From: Planctomycetota bacterium
GTDB lineage: Bacteria > Planctomycetota > Planctomycetia > Planctomycetales > Planctomycetaceae
Assembly (NCBI GenBank): GCA_016872645.1
Contig: VGZH01000018.1
Span: 1-64,000, forward strand
Reading direction: 5' to 3'
DNA length: 64,000 nucleotides
In this document: positions 33,625-42,663 of the stretch, one piece after another
How positions within the stretch are numbered: the first letter of the stretch is position 1
Layout: every line of letters starts with the position of its first letter
Made by a program: the position numbers and the translations under genes
Notes under the pieces: model-generated
What the model saw: the letters and a program-made list of their open reading frames with translations, nothing else
Told to the model about the DNA's origin: nothing
The model's database searches: none

Positions 33625-35232
33625 ATGCCTAATGCCTTCCGTCTTACTGTGCTATTCGTGCTGCTTGTTGTTGGTGTCAGCCGAGCGGCTGAACCCAAGT
33701 CTCCATCGTCGTCGCCGCCGAAAGGCACGCTGCGTCTCGCTGCCGACAAGACGAAAGGGATCTTCTCTGGCTTCAAGAAGTCGCCTGCCAAATCCGAGGA
33801 CAAGGCCGCTGCGGATCGCCCCGCAGCGGTCAAGGCGCGCGAGACGACCGCCGCCGTGAAGACGATCCGGATGGATGGTCACGCGCTGATGCTCGGCCAA
33901 GAGGACCAACTGGCTTTGACCACCGAACAGTTTCGTCAGCAAGCGGCCGAGTTACTGCAAACCGATCAGCGTCTTGGGCTGACTCCGTTGGTGCGTCGCT
34001 ACCCCGACATCGCGCTGCAAACGCTGCGTGACAGCTTGTCGTCAGCAACTCCCGACAAAACGCTCGACGCAATTGCCTCCACGTTTGACAACTTGTGGTC
34101 GAATTTGCCGAGCAATAACGGCTGGTCTGCCGCGCTGGCCGCGAAGACAAACGCACCGCAAAAGTACGACGCGGCTATCAAGGCTCGCCGAGAACTTGTC
34201 GCAGCGATGTCCGATGGCCGCTTGCCGGAACGCCGAGTCGCTCTGCCGAGTGTGTTGCCGAAGGATGCGCCGACGCCGTGGCAAGTCGATGCGTGGCACC
34301 TCACCGGCATCGTCGCGTTGTTGGAAGAGCGTCCCATCGACGCCGCGAAAGCGTTTCAACAAGCCGCTCGTTTGGCGACGACATCGCAACCTTTTGAAGC
34401 TGCCACCAGCAGTTTGCTGTGGAGCGAAGCCGCGCGCCGCAACGGTGACGCGAAGCTGGCCGTCTCGGCGTGGCAGTTCTCCGTCTCGCAAGCGGCGAGC
34501 CTGCTCAAGCGATACCCGCCAATCCACGACCCTGCGTATTGGGAACGAGCCGCCTACATCCGTCCGAACGGAGCGAACTGGCCGACCGAACTCGCGCCGG
34601 CGTGCAAAGAATCATTGTCACACACCCACTTGGCGGACTTGGAGAGTTCCGTCGATGCGACCGACATTACCGCCGCGTTGTGGGCGTGTATCGGCCTCGC
34701 GCGTCTCGACCGCGATGAATCGCAAGCCGCGCTTGTCGCATTCAAGAAGGCCGAGTCGCTCGCGACGACATCCCTCGACCGCGACCGTTTGCAGCTTGCC
34801 GAAGCGAAGACCTTTGTGCGACTCAATCAAACGGCGGCAGCGATGGCGCTCCTGGCCCGCTTGTCGCAACACGAATCGTCCGTCATCGCTCGCCCCGCGC
34901 TGGCGCTGCTCGGCACGATGAAGCTGCAAGCCAATCAAGCCACAGTCGGCTTGAGCCTCTTGCGTAAAGCTCTGGAATCTGAACCATTGACGAATTGGCC
35001 CGGCCGCGGGGAAGCCGAAGCGGACCTCGGCCTCGCCTACTTGATGACTGGCGACGAACCTCGTGGCCTGAAAGCACTCCACGCCGCTCAGCAGCAGTTC
35101 GAATCGACCGACCAACTCGAACTGCTGCTGACGGCTCTTCAAAACGAAGCCGCCTACCACACGTCACGCGGCAACAAACCGGCTGCCGTCAACGTCAACG
35201 AACGACTCGCGCGACTCACGCCAACCAAATAG
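33625..35232 (+). CDS. Exported TPR-like repeat protein
   Basis: A 535-residue protein with a signal peptide (about 4-22, LTVLFVLLVVGVSRA) and then a Pro/Ser/Lys-rich linker to about residue 65. The remainder is almost all alpha-helical, with repeated AKAFQQAARLAT, ALWACIGLARLDRDES and LGLAYLMTGDEPRGLKALHAAQQ units typical of TPR-like solenoids. It follows gspD by 78 bases in the same direction, so it may be a pilotin-like or assembly factor of the secretin. ATG 33625 gives a clean signal peptide; ATG 33607 and GTG 33571 are in frame. The hairpin at 35463 may end this transcription unit. Confidence 0.65.
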   Translation: MPNAFRLTVLFVLLVVGVSRAAEPKSPSSSPPKGTLRLAADKTKGIFSGFKKSPAKSEDKAAADRPAAVKARETTAAVKTIRMDGHALMLGQEDQLALTTEQFRQQAAELLQTDQRLGLTPLVRRYPDIALQTLRDSLSSATPDKTLDAIASTFDNLWSNLPSNNGWSAALAAKTNAPQKYDAAIKARRELVAAMSDGRLPERRVALPSVLPKDAPTPWQVDAWHLTGIVALLEERPIDAAKAFQQAARLATTSQPFEAATSSLLWSEAARRNGDAKLAVSAWQFSVSQAASLLKRYPPIHDPAYWERAAYIRPNGANWPTELAPACKESLSHTHLADLESSVDATDITAALWACIGLARLDRDESQAALVAFKKAESLATTSLDRDRLQLAEAKTFVRLNQTAAAMALLARLSQHESSVIARPALALLGTMKLQANQATVGLSLLRKALESEPLTNWPGRGEAEADLGLAYLMTGDEPRGLKALHAAQQQFESTDQLELLLTALQNEAAYHTSRGNKPAAVNVNERLARLTPTK

Positions 35233-35462
35233 TCGCTGTCGCTCGCGATGAAACGCAGGGCTGGCAGTACCGCATCTTGTGAAGCTTTTTGAAAACTCCG
35301 AGGCAAAACCAGGTGATCAACAGGGAATGTCGAAGAATGTGAGTGAGATGAAATGACATCTCACGTTCTTTGCCTGTTTCGACCTGAGTCACAAACCGCT
35401 GTTTCAAAGAATTTATGGCGGCAGGCTATTCGTTTACCCGCCCCGCTTTCCGCTGGAATTCC

Positions 35463-35493
35463 AAGCCGTCATCGTCGTCCGATGACGGCTTTT
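35463..35493 (+). terminator. Strong hairpin with T-run
   Basis: AAGCCGTCATCG (35463-35474) pairs perfectly with CGATGACGGCTT (35480-35491) over a TCGTC loop, and the stem runs into TTTT. It lies between the convergent ends of the TPR-like gene and the beta-helix gene. It reads best as a terminator for the + strand and closes the metal/secretion region. Confidence 0.75.
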
Positions 35494-35504
35494 GCTTGCG
35501 CCGA

Positions 35505-36839
35505 TTACTTCGCCGATTGTTGCTTTTGCAGGTCAGAAATCTGTTGTGAGAAACCTTCCAACTGGTTGTTGCTCAGCTTGATGTTCTTGGTTTCGGCTCC
35601 CAAGCGAATGCCAATTCGTTTGGCCGCACCGCGTTGTTCAACGATGCGGTTTTCGACGAGTTCAATGGCCTCCGTACCTCCTTGAATGTCGATACCGACT
35701 CCTTCATCACCACCGCTGTTGAAGATTTCATTACGTTCAATTCGATTGCGATGACCGGCGAATGACGGGCCTCGTTCGGGGCGGAACAGCACGCCAGCAA
35801 CGCCGCTGTTCTTGATGACGTTGTCGCGGACGATGTTGTCCGTGTCGCGATGTCCAATCGACACGCTGGCCGTGCGAATGCCTTCGATCGTATTTTTCTC
35901 TGCAAGGCCGTACTTGACTCCCCAGCAGAAGAAGATGCCGATGTTGCAGCGCTCAATCCGATTGCCGCGAATCAACGGTCGTTGCGATCCGCTGCCGGGA
36001 TGCAGGCCCAGGTCGGCGTTGTCGTGGCTGTGGCAATTCTCCACGACGACGTCGTGACAGATTTGCCAACTGATACCGTCGCCATTGTTGTTGCGAGCCT
36101 CGACGCCCCGCATCGTCATCCGATTACAGTCCTGCAAAAAGATGCAGCCGGAATAATTGCCGTCGAAGTGATCGTTCTTTTCGCGGTTACCGTCCAGCGT
36201 GATATTTTCGATCACGCAGTCGCTGACAAATTCGCCGCTGATTAGCGGGAAGGAGGTCGCGATCGTCGGGTCGCCTCCTTGCCAGACGTTTTCACGCAAC
36301 GCCTTGTCGAGTTTGAAGCGATTTCCCGACCGAGCCACGAGCGTGCGCTTGAGAACAGTCGGTCCACCGTTGTGCGGATTCTTGGTTCGGATCACGACGC
36401 CATCGCCAATGCGGAAACCGCTCGCGTCGTCGAGCGTCACTTCCTGGTCGTACCAGTCGGAATCGACAGTCAGCTTCGTCTTCGTGCTCGGTTCCTTGAA
36501 AAGCACCGACTCGGCCCCGCTGCCGACGATCCGCACTTTCGAGGCGAGATACACGGAGTTCCGAAGTCGGTAGGTTCCCGGCAATACCTTGACCGTCCCG
36601 CCGCCGAGCCGTGCAACGGAATCGACCGCCGCTTGCAGCACCTTCTCCGTCGAGCCGATCAAATCACCCTCTTTGTTACCGACGGTGATCGTGACTCGTT
36701 CGTCCCATTTCGGTTCGACGGCGGTGTCTCCCGATGTGGCTCGCGGCGACGTGACCGGCGGTCGGCCGTCATCGGCACGCATTGAGATTGCAGCAAACAG
36801 ACTCAAACCGACGACGCATAAAACGATACGCCAAGTCAT
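35505..36839 (-). CDS. Secreted right-handed beta-helix protein
   Basis: A 444-residue protein with a signal peptide (about 1-22, MTWRIVLCVVGLSLF) and then a beta-helix of the pectate-lyase/NosD type: recurring patterns VIENITLDGN, MTMRGVEARNNNGDGI, VVVENCHSHDN and IRGNRIERC. The start LQAAVDSVARLGGGTVKVLPGTY is the typical N-terminal cap of the pectate-lyase-3-like fold. It probably binds or cleaves a polysaccharide, but no lyase catalytic pair is obvious. ATG (complement of 36837-36839) has AAGGAG upstream. It runs against the secretion region, with the hairpin between. Confidence 0.8.
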   Translation of the reverse strand: MTWRIVLCVVGLSLFAAISMRADDGRPPVTSPRATSGDTAVEPKWDERVTITVGNKEGDLIGSTEKVLQAAVDSVARLGGGTVKVLPGTYRLRNSVYLASKVRIVGSGAESVLFKEPSTKTKLTVDSDWYDQEVTLDDASGFRIGDGVVIRTKNPHNGGPTVLKRTLVARSGNRFKLDKALRENVWQGGDPTIATSFPLISGEFVSDCVIENITLDGNREKNDHFDGNYSGCIFLQDCNRMTMRGVEARNNNGDGISWQICHDVVVENCHSHDNADLGLHPGSGSQRPLIRGNRIERCNIGIFFCWGVKYGLAEKNTIEGIRTASVSIGHRDTDNIVRDNVIKNSGVAGVLFRPERGPSFAGHRNRIERNEIFNSGGDEGVGIDIQGGTEAIELVENRIVEQRGAAKRIGIRLGAETKNIKLSNNQLEGFSQQISDLQKQQSAK

Positions 36840-36860
36840 TACGAACTCCTTGACCAAGGG

Positions 36861-37220
36861 TCACTTTGACGGATGTGGTGGCAATTCTCTGAGGAAATCA
36901 ACCAGTTCAGAAGTGAAGAGGTCAATTCTCGCCATGAGCTGACCTGTCGACTCCGGTCGGTTCATGTACGTCGTGACCACGGCACGGTAGCCGTCGTCAC
37001 TATCAATGATCTCCTCGCGTAGGCGTGCTTCATTCTGCAAATAACTGATCCGAAACAGCATGTCAGCGCGGGTGCAATCTAACCACATCGGGTTATTTGA
37101 ACGATGAACCCGCTTGTTCCTGCCATCGAAGATGAACCCTGCTGAAACGAGGGCTGGCTCGACAGCAGATCGCACTCGATTCATCAACGCTCCGATGTAC
37201 TTGATCGGGTTCGGGGCCAT
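36861..37220 (-). CDS. Hypothetical protein
   Basis: A 119-residue soluble protein (from the ATG at 37220; ATG 37250 would add ten residues). It has a helical start (KYIGALMNRVRSAVEPALVSAGF) followed by an alternating beta segment (NKRVHRSNNPMWLDCTRADMLFRISY) and a helical end. That pattern resembles small DUF4304-like proteins, but I cannot name a family. It lies between moaA and the beta-helix gene on the same strand. Confidence 0.5.
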   Translation of the reverse strand: MAPNPIKYIGALMNRVRSAVEPALVSAGFIFDGRNKRVHRSNNPMWLDCTRADMLFRISYLQNEARLREEIIDSDDGYRAVVTTYMNRPESTGQLMARIDLFTSELVDFLRELPPHPSK

Positions 37221-37268
37221 GTGGCGATTCGATCTTCGCAGGGCCAACACGCGATAAGTCGGCTGTAC

Positions 37269-38264
37269 TCAGCCGCCGATTGAGTACATCGCGCGGTTCG
37301 GCTGGATGAATTTGGCGGTGTTGATTTGGTGTCCTTCCCACTTGGCTGTGACGCACGCTTTGACGGCGGCGGCGATTTCTTCGTCAGTTCCGCCGTCCCG
37401 CAGCAGGCCACGGATGTCGGTCTCTTCGAGACTGAAGAGACAGTTCCGGATTTTGCCGTCGGCCGTGATGCGGAAGCGGTCGCAGTTCATGCAAAACGGC
37501 TGACTGACACTGGCGATGAAGCCGATACGACCGATGCCATCTTCGAAGACGAATTCGGTGGCCGGAGCGTGCGGATTTTGATCGGGGATCGGGATCAGCG
37601 GCATGATCTCGGCGGAAAGCCGCTCGATGATTTCGTGCGCGAACAAGACTTTGTCCCGTTCCCAGGCGTTGTCGGCGTCGAGCGGCATGAATTCGATGAA
37701 CCGCAGCTCGACACCGGTTTCGCGAGCGAACTTCCCGAAGGGAACGATCTCGTCTTCGGTCATGCCACGCACGGAGACCGCGTTGATCTTGACTGGATCA
37801 AAGCCCACTCGCTGAGCGGCTTGAATCCCTTCAATGACTTTCTCGTAGCCCTCTCGGCGTGTGATTTCCTTGAACTTTACGGGATCGAGCGCGTCCAGCG
37901 AGATGTTGATCCGCCGCAGGCCGGCATCCCACAACGCCTGAGCTTGCTCAGCCAACAGGATGCCATTGGTAGTGATGCCAATGTCGTAGACGCCGTCGAT
38001 CGCCGCGATCATCGCCACCAGCTTGTGCAGGTCGCGGCGCACGAGAGGCTCGCCACCGGTCAGCCGCACTTTGTTGACGCCCAGCCCGACACAGATGCGT
38101 GTGAATCGTTCCATTTCTTCGAACGTCAACAGCTCTTTGCGTTCCATGAACTGCACGTTCTCGGCGGGCATGCAATAGAAACAACGGATGTTACAGCGGT
38201 CAGTGACGCTGATGCGGAGATTCGTATGTTCGCGGCCGAATGAATCGACCAGTTGAGAATCCAT
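37269..38264 (-). CDS. moaA: GTP 3',8-cyclase MoaA
   Basis: A 331-residue radical SAM protein. C24, C28 and C31 (CNIRCFYC) bind the SAM [4Fe-4S] cluster; C258, C261 and C275 bind the second, GTP-anchoring cluster. LTGGEPL (about 68-74) and the C-terminal Gly-Gly tail, which in MoaA is needed for activity, are present. It converts GTP to the cyclic intermediate of molybdopterin biosynthesis together with MoaC, which is not in this window. The length matches the family (about 330). moaE and moaD follow upstream on the same strand, so this is a Moco cluster. Confidence 0.97.
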   Translation of the reverse strand: MDSQLVDSFGREHTNLRISVTDRCNIRCFYCMPAENVQFMERKELLTFEEMERFTRICVGLGVNKVRLTGGEPLVRRDLHKLVAMIAAIDGVYDIGITTNGILLAEQAQALWDAGLRRINISLDALDPVKFKEITRREGYEKVIEGIQAAQRVGFDPVKINAVSVRGMTEDEIVPFGKFARETGVELRFIEFMPLDADNAWERDKVLFAHEIIERLSAEIMPLIPIPDQNPHAPATEFVFEDGIGRIGFIASVSQPFCMNCDRFRITADGKIRNCLFSLEETDIRGLLRDGGTDEEIAAAVKACVTAKWEGHQINTAKFIQPNRAMYSIGG

Positions 38265-38282
38265 GATTCAACGGCTTTCTGC

Positions 38283-38720
38283 CTATTGCCTGCTGTCTAC
38301 CGCTTCATCCGTGCCCGGATGCACCCACTCGGTGCTGCCGTCGCTCCAGTTTTCTTTTTTCCAGATCGGGACGACTTCTTTCAGGCGGTCAATCAGAAAT
38401 CTTCCCGCGTCAAACGCCTGATGTCGATGGGGGCAACTCACGGCGACCGCCACGCTGACGTCGCCGAGTTCCAGATGTCCCAGGCGATGCACGATTCCCG
38501 CCTCGACGACAGGCCAGCGTGAGCGAGCTTCGGATTCCAGGTCTCGGAGTTTCGCTTCCGCCATTTCAGGATAACCATCGTAATCGAGCGCGACCGTTTG
38601 TCGTCCGTGAGTCATCTCGCGAACTGTGCCGAGAAACAATACGACGGCACCAGCCTGAGTCGATCGGACCGATTCAGTCAGTGCGGCAAAGTCGATGGGA
38701 TCTTGAGTGAGTTGGATCAT
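38283..38720 (-). CDS. moaE: Molybdopterin synthase large subunit MoaE
   Basis: A 145-residue protein. Motifs include VVLFLGTVREMTHGR (about 26-40), LDYDGYPEMAEAKL and HRLGHLELGDVSVAVAVSCPHR, then the C-terminal VPIWKKENW with the active-site Lys residues of MoaE. With MoaD it transfers two sulfurs to the cyclic precursor. ATG 38720; the stop is 18 bases from the moaA start. Complete length for the family. Confidence 0.96.
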   Translation of the reverse strand: MIQLTQDPIDFAALTESVRSTQAGAVVLFLGTVREMTHGRQTVALDYDGYPEMAEAKLRDLESEARSRWPVVEAGIVHRLGHLELGDVSVAVAVSCPHRHQAFDAGRFLIDRLKEVVPIWKKENWSDGSTEWVHPGTDEAVDSRQ

Positions 38721-38800
38721 TTCAGTGGTTCACCACGAAGGCAAAAGGACACGAACAGGGGGTCTCTGAATTTTGCGCCCCGTGTCCTTGTGGTTCGAAT

Positions 38801-39046
38801 TCATCCACCGCTGACGGGTGGAAATGCTGCGAGGTCCGTGCGACCAGCGACTCGTGTGGCCGGACCAGCGTAATCGTTGCCGATCGCAATGAGCAGGCTC
38901 GGCAAGATTATTTGCAGCGCAGGAACCTGCTCGCCGATTACAGCCCGCAGATCAGCGGCTGTGGCAGATTCCTCCAGATCGAGTTCCAGAGTCGGGGCGC
39001 CCGCCAAATCGCGGGCACGGGCAAAGAGTTTGACGACCGTTTTCAT
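38801..39046 (-). CDS. moaD: Molybdopterin synthase sulfur carrier subunit MoaD
   Basis: An 81-residue ubiquitin-fold protein: KLFARARDLAGAPTLELDLEE at the start and PPVSGG at the end, whose Gly-Gly C-terminus is thiocarboxylated. The start ATG at 39046 overlaps the stop of the large dehydrogenase gene (ATGA), so the two are translationally coupled. Starting further upstream would run into the neighbouring gene. It works with MoaE encoded next. Confidence 0.92.
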   Translation of the reverse strand: MKTVVKLFARARDLAGAPTLELDLEESATAADLRAVIGEQVPALQIILPSLLIAIGNDYAGPATRVAGRTDLAAFPPVSGG

Positions 39047-42000
39047 GTGACGACAAGCTTCTTGGTGGCTCGCTGCAGACGTTGGCGAACCTCTGGCATC
39101 AGCCCGTAAGACAGCGCGAGCAGCTTCAACGGATGCAGAGTGGGGGTGGAGGTACCTTGTTCCATTTGCAACTTGCAACTGCTGCACTCAGTCAAGCCGA
39201 AGTTGGCGTCGGTTTCACGCATGTGTTGGATCAAATCGTGTCCGATCCGCAGTGACATGTCAAAGTTCTCGCGTGTCAGGCCGAACGCGCCGGCCATGCC
39301 GGAGCAACCTTTCTCGATCGCGAAGACCTCCAATTCGGGAATCTGCTCCAGCAGCTTGAGGACAGGGCTTCCGTGGTGCAAGGCCTTCAGGTGGCAGGGA
39401 GTGTGGTAGCTCGCGGTCAACTTCAGCGGGCCGAAGTCGGTGCGGAGCTGTTCCTTTGCGAGCATTCCGGCGAGGAAGGCAGTCGCCTCGACGACTTGAT
39501 CCGCGACGACTTGCACGTCGGGATGATCGAGCAAACGCGGATATTCGAATTTCAAACAGAGTGCCGCAGCGGGTTCAGTGCAGAGGATTGGAATTCCCTC
39601 GCGTGCAAGTTCCGAGAGCACTCGCACGTTTTTCTCGGCCACCTTGCGAGCACCATCGAGGTCTCCAACGGAAATCATTGCCATACCAGAATCAGTTTGG
39701 TCTTCCGGGATATGAACACGCACGCCGTTGTGATCGAGGATCGACAGGAACGCTCGGCCGAGTTCTGGGTCGTGATAGTTCGCGAAGTGATCAACAAAAT
39801 AGACGACGGACCGATCCTTGCCGAATTCGTGAGGGACTTCGGTCAGCTCGCGCGGGAGCGAATCCAGCAGGGTCTTGCGAGCAAATATCGGGAGTTTGCG
39901 CTGCCGATGAATGCCGACGGTCCGCTCCAACAACCAACGAAAGACCGGATTGTTCAAACCCCAATTCACGATCCAACTCAACAGGCAACCGATCGTGCCG
40001 AACGAATGCGATCGCGACAGGATCCAGTGTGAGCGATCAAGACCATGTTCCGCGACGTTGGCTGCTTTCGCCTCGATCATCATCTGCGAGATGTTGACAT
40101 TCGCCGGACATTCCAATTCGCATTGCTTGCAGTTGAAACAGAGGTTAGCGATCCGCTTCATCTGTGACGAAGCAAAGTCCTGCGGCGAAAGATGGCCTGC
40201 CAAGTAGTTGCGAACGATGTTCGCTTTCGCTCGCGGAGAGGCTTCCTCAGTTGGATCGACATGAAAGAACGGGCACATCCGCAGATCGGCAGACTGCGTG
40301 CGGCACATGCCGCAACCATTACAAGTTGCCGCCTGAGCCAGCAGTTCGTCTGACTTCCATTTCAATTGCAACTCGACCAGCGGCGGGGACACTGTTGGGC
40401 GAAGGTTCTTGACGGTCAGGTGCGGATCGTCGCTGACGATCTTGCCTGGGTTCATAATGTGATGCGGATCGAAGACATCTTTGACCTGCTGAAAGACGCG
40501 ATACAGCGAGCCGTATTGCGAACGGAGAAAACTGGTGCGAGAGAGCCCGTCTCCGTGCTCACCGCTGATCGTGCCCCCCACTTCAAACACCGCTTGATAC
40601 AGGTCGCGTGCAAGCGCCTCGATGCGTGGCCCGTCAGCTGGGATCGGATTCGGGAGAAACGGCCGCAAGTGAATCTGCCCCGCCGCCGCGTGCGAGTACA
40701 ACGACGCGATGACCTCGTGCTTTTGCAGAACCCGCTGCATGCGACCGAGAAACTCGCGCAGCTTCTCCGGCGGAATCGCCAGCGCCTCGACAAACGGCTG
40801 CGGACGGATCGCTCCCTTCACTCGATTCAGATGCGGTACGACTTTGCGTGGCAGAGACCACAGAAGTTCCGCAGAGTCGTAGTCGTAGGCATCAGCCGCC
40901 AGATGGCCATCGAATCGTTTCGCCGTCTCGACTGCGAAACGGATGCGGTCGCGGGCTTGGGTTTCGCTGAATCCCGTCTGTTCAATGATCAAGGCCGCCT
41001 CGGCCGTCGGAGGAATGAAGTGAGTGAAAAACGCATCGGCCTCGCGAGCGAGCGTCAGCAGTCGCCGGTCGAGCAAGTCACACGCACTGGGAAGTTGATC
41101 GCTCAAGGCATGCACAGCGTCGACGGCTGCATCCAAACTTGTGAACAGCAGTAATGCCACTCCGCGACCAGTCGGCAGCGGAGCCGTATGCAATGTCGCC
41201 GCCGTGAAAAACCCCAGAGTCCCTTCGGAACCAACCACCAACCGAGCAGCATGCAGATGTGTGCGTGACAACACACCGCGAAGAAAATATCCCGAACAGT
41301 TTCGCGGAATCAGCGGTTGCTTCTCGCGAATAAGGTTTTCCCCTTCCGACAAGATGCGTGCAATACGGCTGACGAGTCCCCGCCGAACCTCAGCCTCACT
41401 GGCTTTCAGGCCGGGATCACTGCTCCCCAACAACGTGGCCGCCAGCGCAGTGACACCGTCCGTCACCGCTCCCAAGGGATCGCTCAACAACGACTCGACC
41501 ACCGGCTTGTCAGATTCTTTGGAAAGGGCAATCCTTTCGAGTGGTTCGTTTCCAAGTTCGACACACTGACCGCCGGGAAGAACGACTTCAATGGACCGAA
41601 CATGGTCGCGAGTGGAACCCACACGCATCGAGCGTGATCCCGCCGCATCCGTCGCCAACATGCTGCCAATCGTCGTGACGTTTGGATTCGACGGGTCTGG
41701 CGGAAAGTAGCGCCCCTGCTCTCTCAGCACGCGATTCAGGTCGTCAAGCACGACACCCGCTTCGACACGCACAGTGTCGGGGCCAATATCCATAATCTTC
41801 GTCAGATGCCTCGAACCGTCGACAATCAGCCCGCGCCCGAGAGCCCCGCCCGTCACGCTGGAACCCGCTCCCCGCGGGATCAGTGGAATCCTCTTTTCAG
41901 CCGCGTACTTGGCAAGCGTGATGACATCCTCACGATTCGCCGGAAACGCGACTCCTAAAGGCTCGATCTGATACCAACTGGCGTCGCTGGCAAACATCGC

Positions 42001-42081
42001 GACCGTCAGCGAATCGCAGGCAATCTCGCCCGCGAACACGCCCGACAAGTCTTCGACAATGTGCTGTCGCAGGTCGTGCAA
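39043..42081 (-). CDS. YdiJ-type FAD-binding and Fe-S oxidoreductase
   Basis: A 1012-residue fusion. Residues about 35-250 form the FAD_binding_4 domain (PRGAGSSVTGGALG at about 69), about 250-520 the FAD-oxidase C-terminal domain with GEHGDG and its Arg neighbour, about 565-650 a double 4Fe-4S ferredoxin unit (CNGCGMC and CFNCKQCELECP), and about 690-970 a cysteine-rich CCG domain with SYHTPCHLKALHHGSP. This is the layout and length (about 1018) of E. coli YdiJ, a D-2-hydroxyglutarate dehydrogenase, and it is also seen in D-lactate dehydrogenase fusions. The substrate is a D-2-hydroxyacid, most likely lactate or hydroxyglutarate. It overlaps moaD by 4 bases. Confidence 0.92.
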   Translation of the reverse strand: MHDLRQHIVEDLSGVFAGEIACDSLTVAMFASDASWYQIEPLGVAFPANREDVITLAKYAAEKRIPLIPRGAGSSVTGGALGRGLIVDGSRHLTKIMDIGPDTVRVEAGVVLDDLNRVLREQGRYFPPDPSNPNVTTIGSMLATDAAGSRSMRVGSTRDHVRSIEVVLPGGQCVELGNEPLERIALSKESDKPVVESLLSDPLGAVTDGVTALAATLLGSSDPGLKASEAEVRRGLVSRIARILSEGENLIREKQPLIPRNCSGYFLRGVLSRTHLHAARLVVGSEGTLGFFTAATLHTAPLPTGRGVALLLFTSLDAAVDAVHALSDQLPSACDLLDRRLLTLAREADAFFTHFIPPTAEAALIIEQTGFSETQARDRIRFAVETAKRFDGHLAADAYDYDSAELLWSLPRKVVPHLNRVKGAIRPQPFVEALAIPPEKLREFLGRMQRVLQKHEVIASLYSHAAAGQIHLRPFLPNPIPADGPRIEALARDLYQAVFEVGGTISGEHGDGLSRTSFLRSQYGSLYRVFQQVKDVFDPHHIMNPGKIVSDDPHLTVKNLRPTVSPPLVELQLKWKSDELLAQAATCNGCGMCRTQSADLRMCPFFHVDPTEEASPRAKANIVRNYLAGHLSPQDFASSQMKRIANLCFNCKQCELECPANVNISQMMIEAKAANVAEHGLDRSHWILSRSHSFGTIGCLLSWIVNWGLNNPVFRWLLERTVGIHRQRKLPIFARKTLLDSLPRELTEVPHEFGKDRSVVYFVDHFANYHDPELGRAFLSILDHNGVRVHIPEDQTDSGMAMISVGDLDGARKVAEKNVRVLSELAREGIPILCTEPAAALCLKFEYPRLLDHPDVQVVADQVVEATAFLAGMLAKEQLRTDFGPLKLTASYHTPCHLKALHHGSPVLKLLEQIPELEVFAIEKGCSGMAGAFGLTRENFDMSLRIGHDLIQHMRETDANFGLTECSSCKLQMEQGTSTPTLHPLKLLALSYGLMPEVRQRLQRATKKLVVT

Positions 42082-42127
42082 GAGTCATCTCTCCAGGAAC
42101 TCCAAAACTTGAAATCCGAAGAGGGTA

Positions 42128-42622
42128 CTACTCAACTTTCCGGTTTCGAGTTTCTGATTTCCGTCCTATCTCTTCCAGTCGAATCGATTCTTGCCGGTAA
42201 CGCTCGTGCGTTTCGAGATTGAACCGTTCGTGCCGACCAGCCAGCGGCGTGTGGCGGTGTCGAGCGTGACATCGATAACAGACCAATACATCGCGCATCA
42301 AAGTGTAGAGCAACCCATCCAACAACGCGAACAGCAGCAACACACCGATCGCCCATTCTGGCATCATGAACCACCAGAAGATCGTGCTCACCAACGCCCC
42401 AATCGCGACCATCAGCACGCCCACTCGCTGCGGGAAATCCTTTTGCCGCCAAATGTCCTCGCAGCCACAGACCAGACAACTCGCCGGTTCGTTGCCAGAG
42501 CGATTCTCCGCCGCAATCGGTCGCTGCCACGAACACTTCGGGCAACGCAAGTCGGTCGTCTCGGCAACAACCTCCACGAGGCTGCTGACATGACACGCCG
42601 GGCATTCAAAGACGATCCACAT
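42128..42622 (-). CDS. Zinc-ribbon membrane protein
   Basis: A 164-residue protein. The first 75 residues hold CPACH, CPKCSW and CLVCGCED, which form a zinc ribbon. Two membrane helices at about 70-105 (VGVLMVAIGALVSTIFWWFMM and AIGVLLLFALLDGLLY) and a CYRCHARH motif follow, then a cytoplasmic tail. It is likely an inner membrane protein with a structural zinc site; the role is unknown. It is linked to the next upstream gene, whose stop is 41 bases from its start. ATG 42622 is used; an ATG at 42676 overlaps that gene. Confidence 0.65.
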   Translation of the reverse strand: MWIVFECPACHVSSLVEVVAETTDLRCPKCSWQRPIAAENRSGNEPASCLVCGCEDIWRQKDFPQRVGVLMVAIGALVSTIFWWFMMPEWAIGVLLLFALLDGLLYTLMRDVLVCYRCHARHRHTPLAGRHERFNLETHERYRQESIRLEEIGRKSETRNRKVE

Positions 42623-42663
42623 GGCACTTCTTAGTTTGAAATTCCCAATTTGAGCTTCGCAAT

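Noticed and set aside
36279-36785. Open + strand frames antisense to the beta-helix gene
   Set aside because: They are shadows of a clearly coding minus-strand gene with a signal peptide and repeats.
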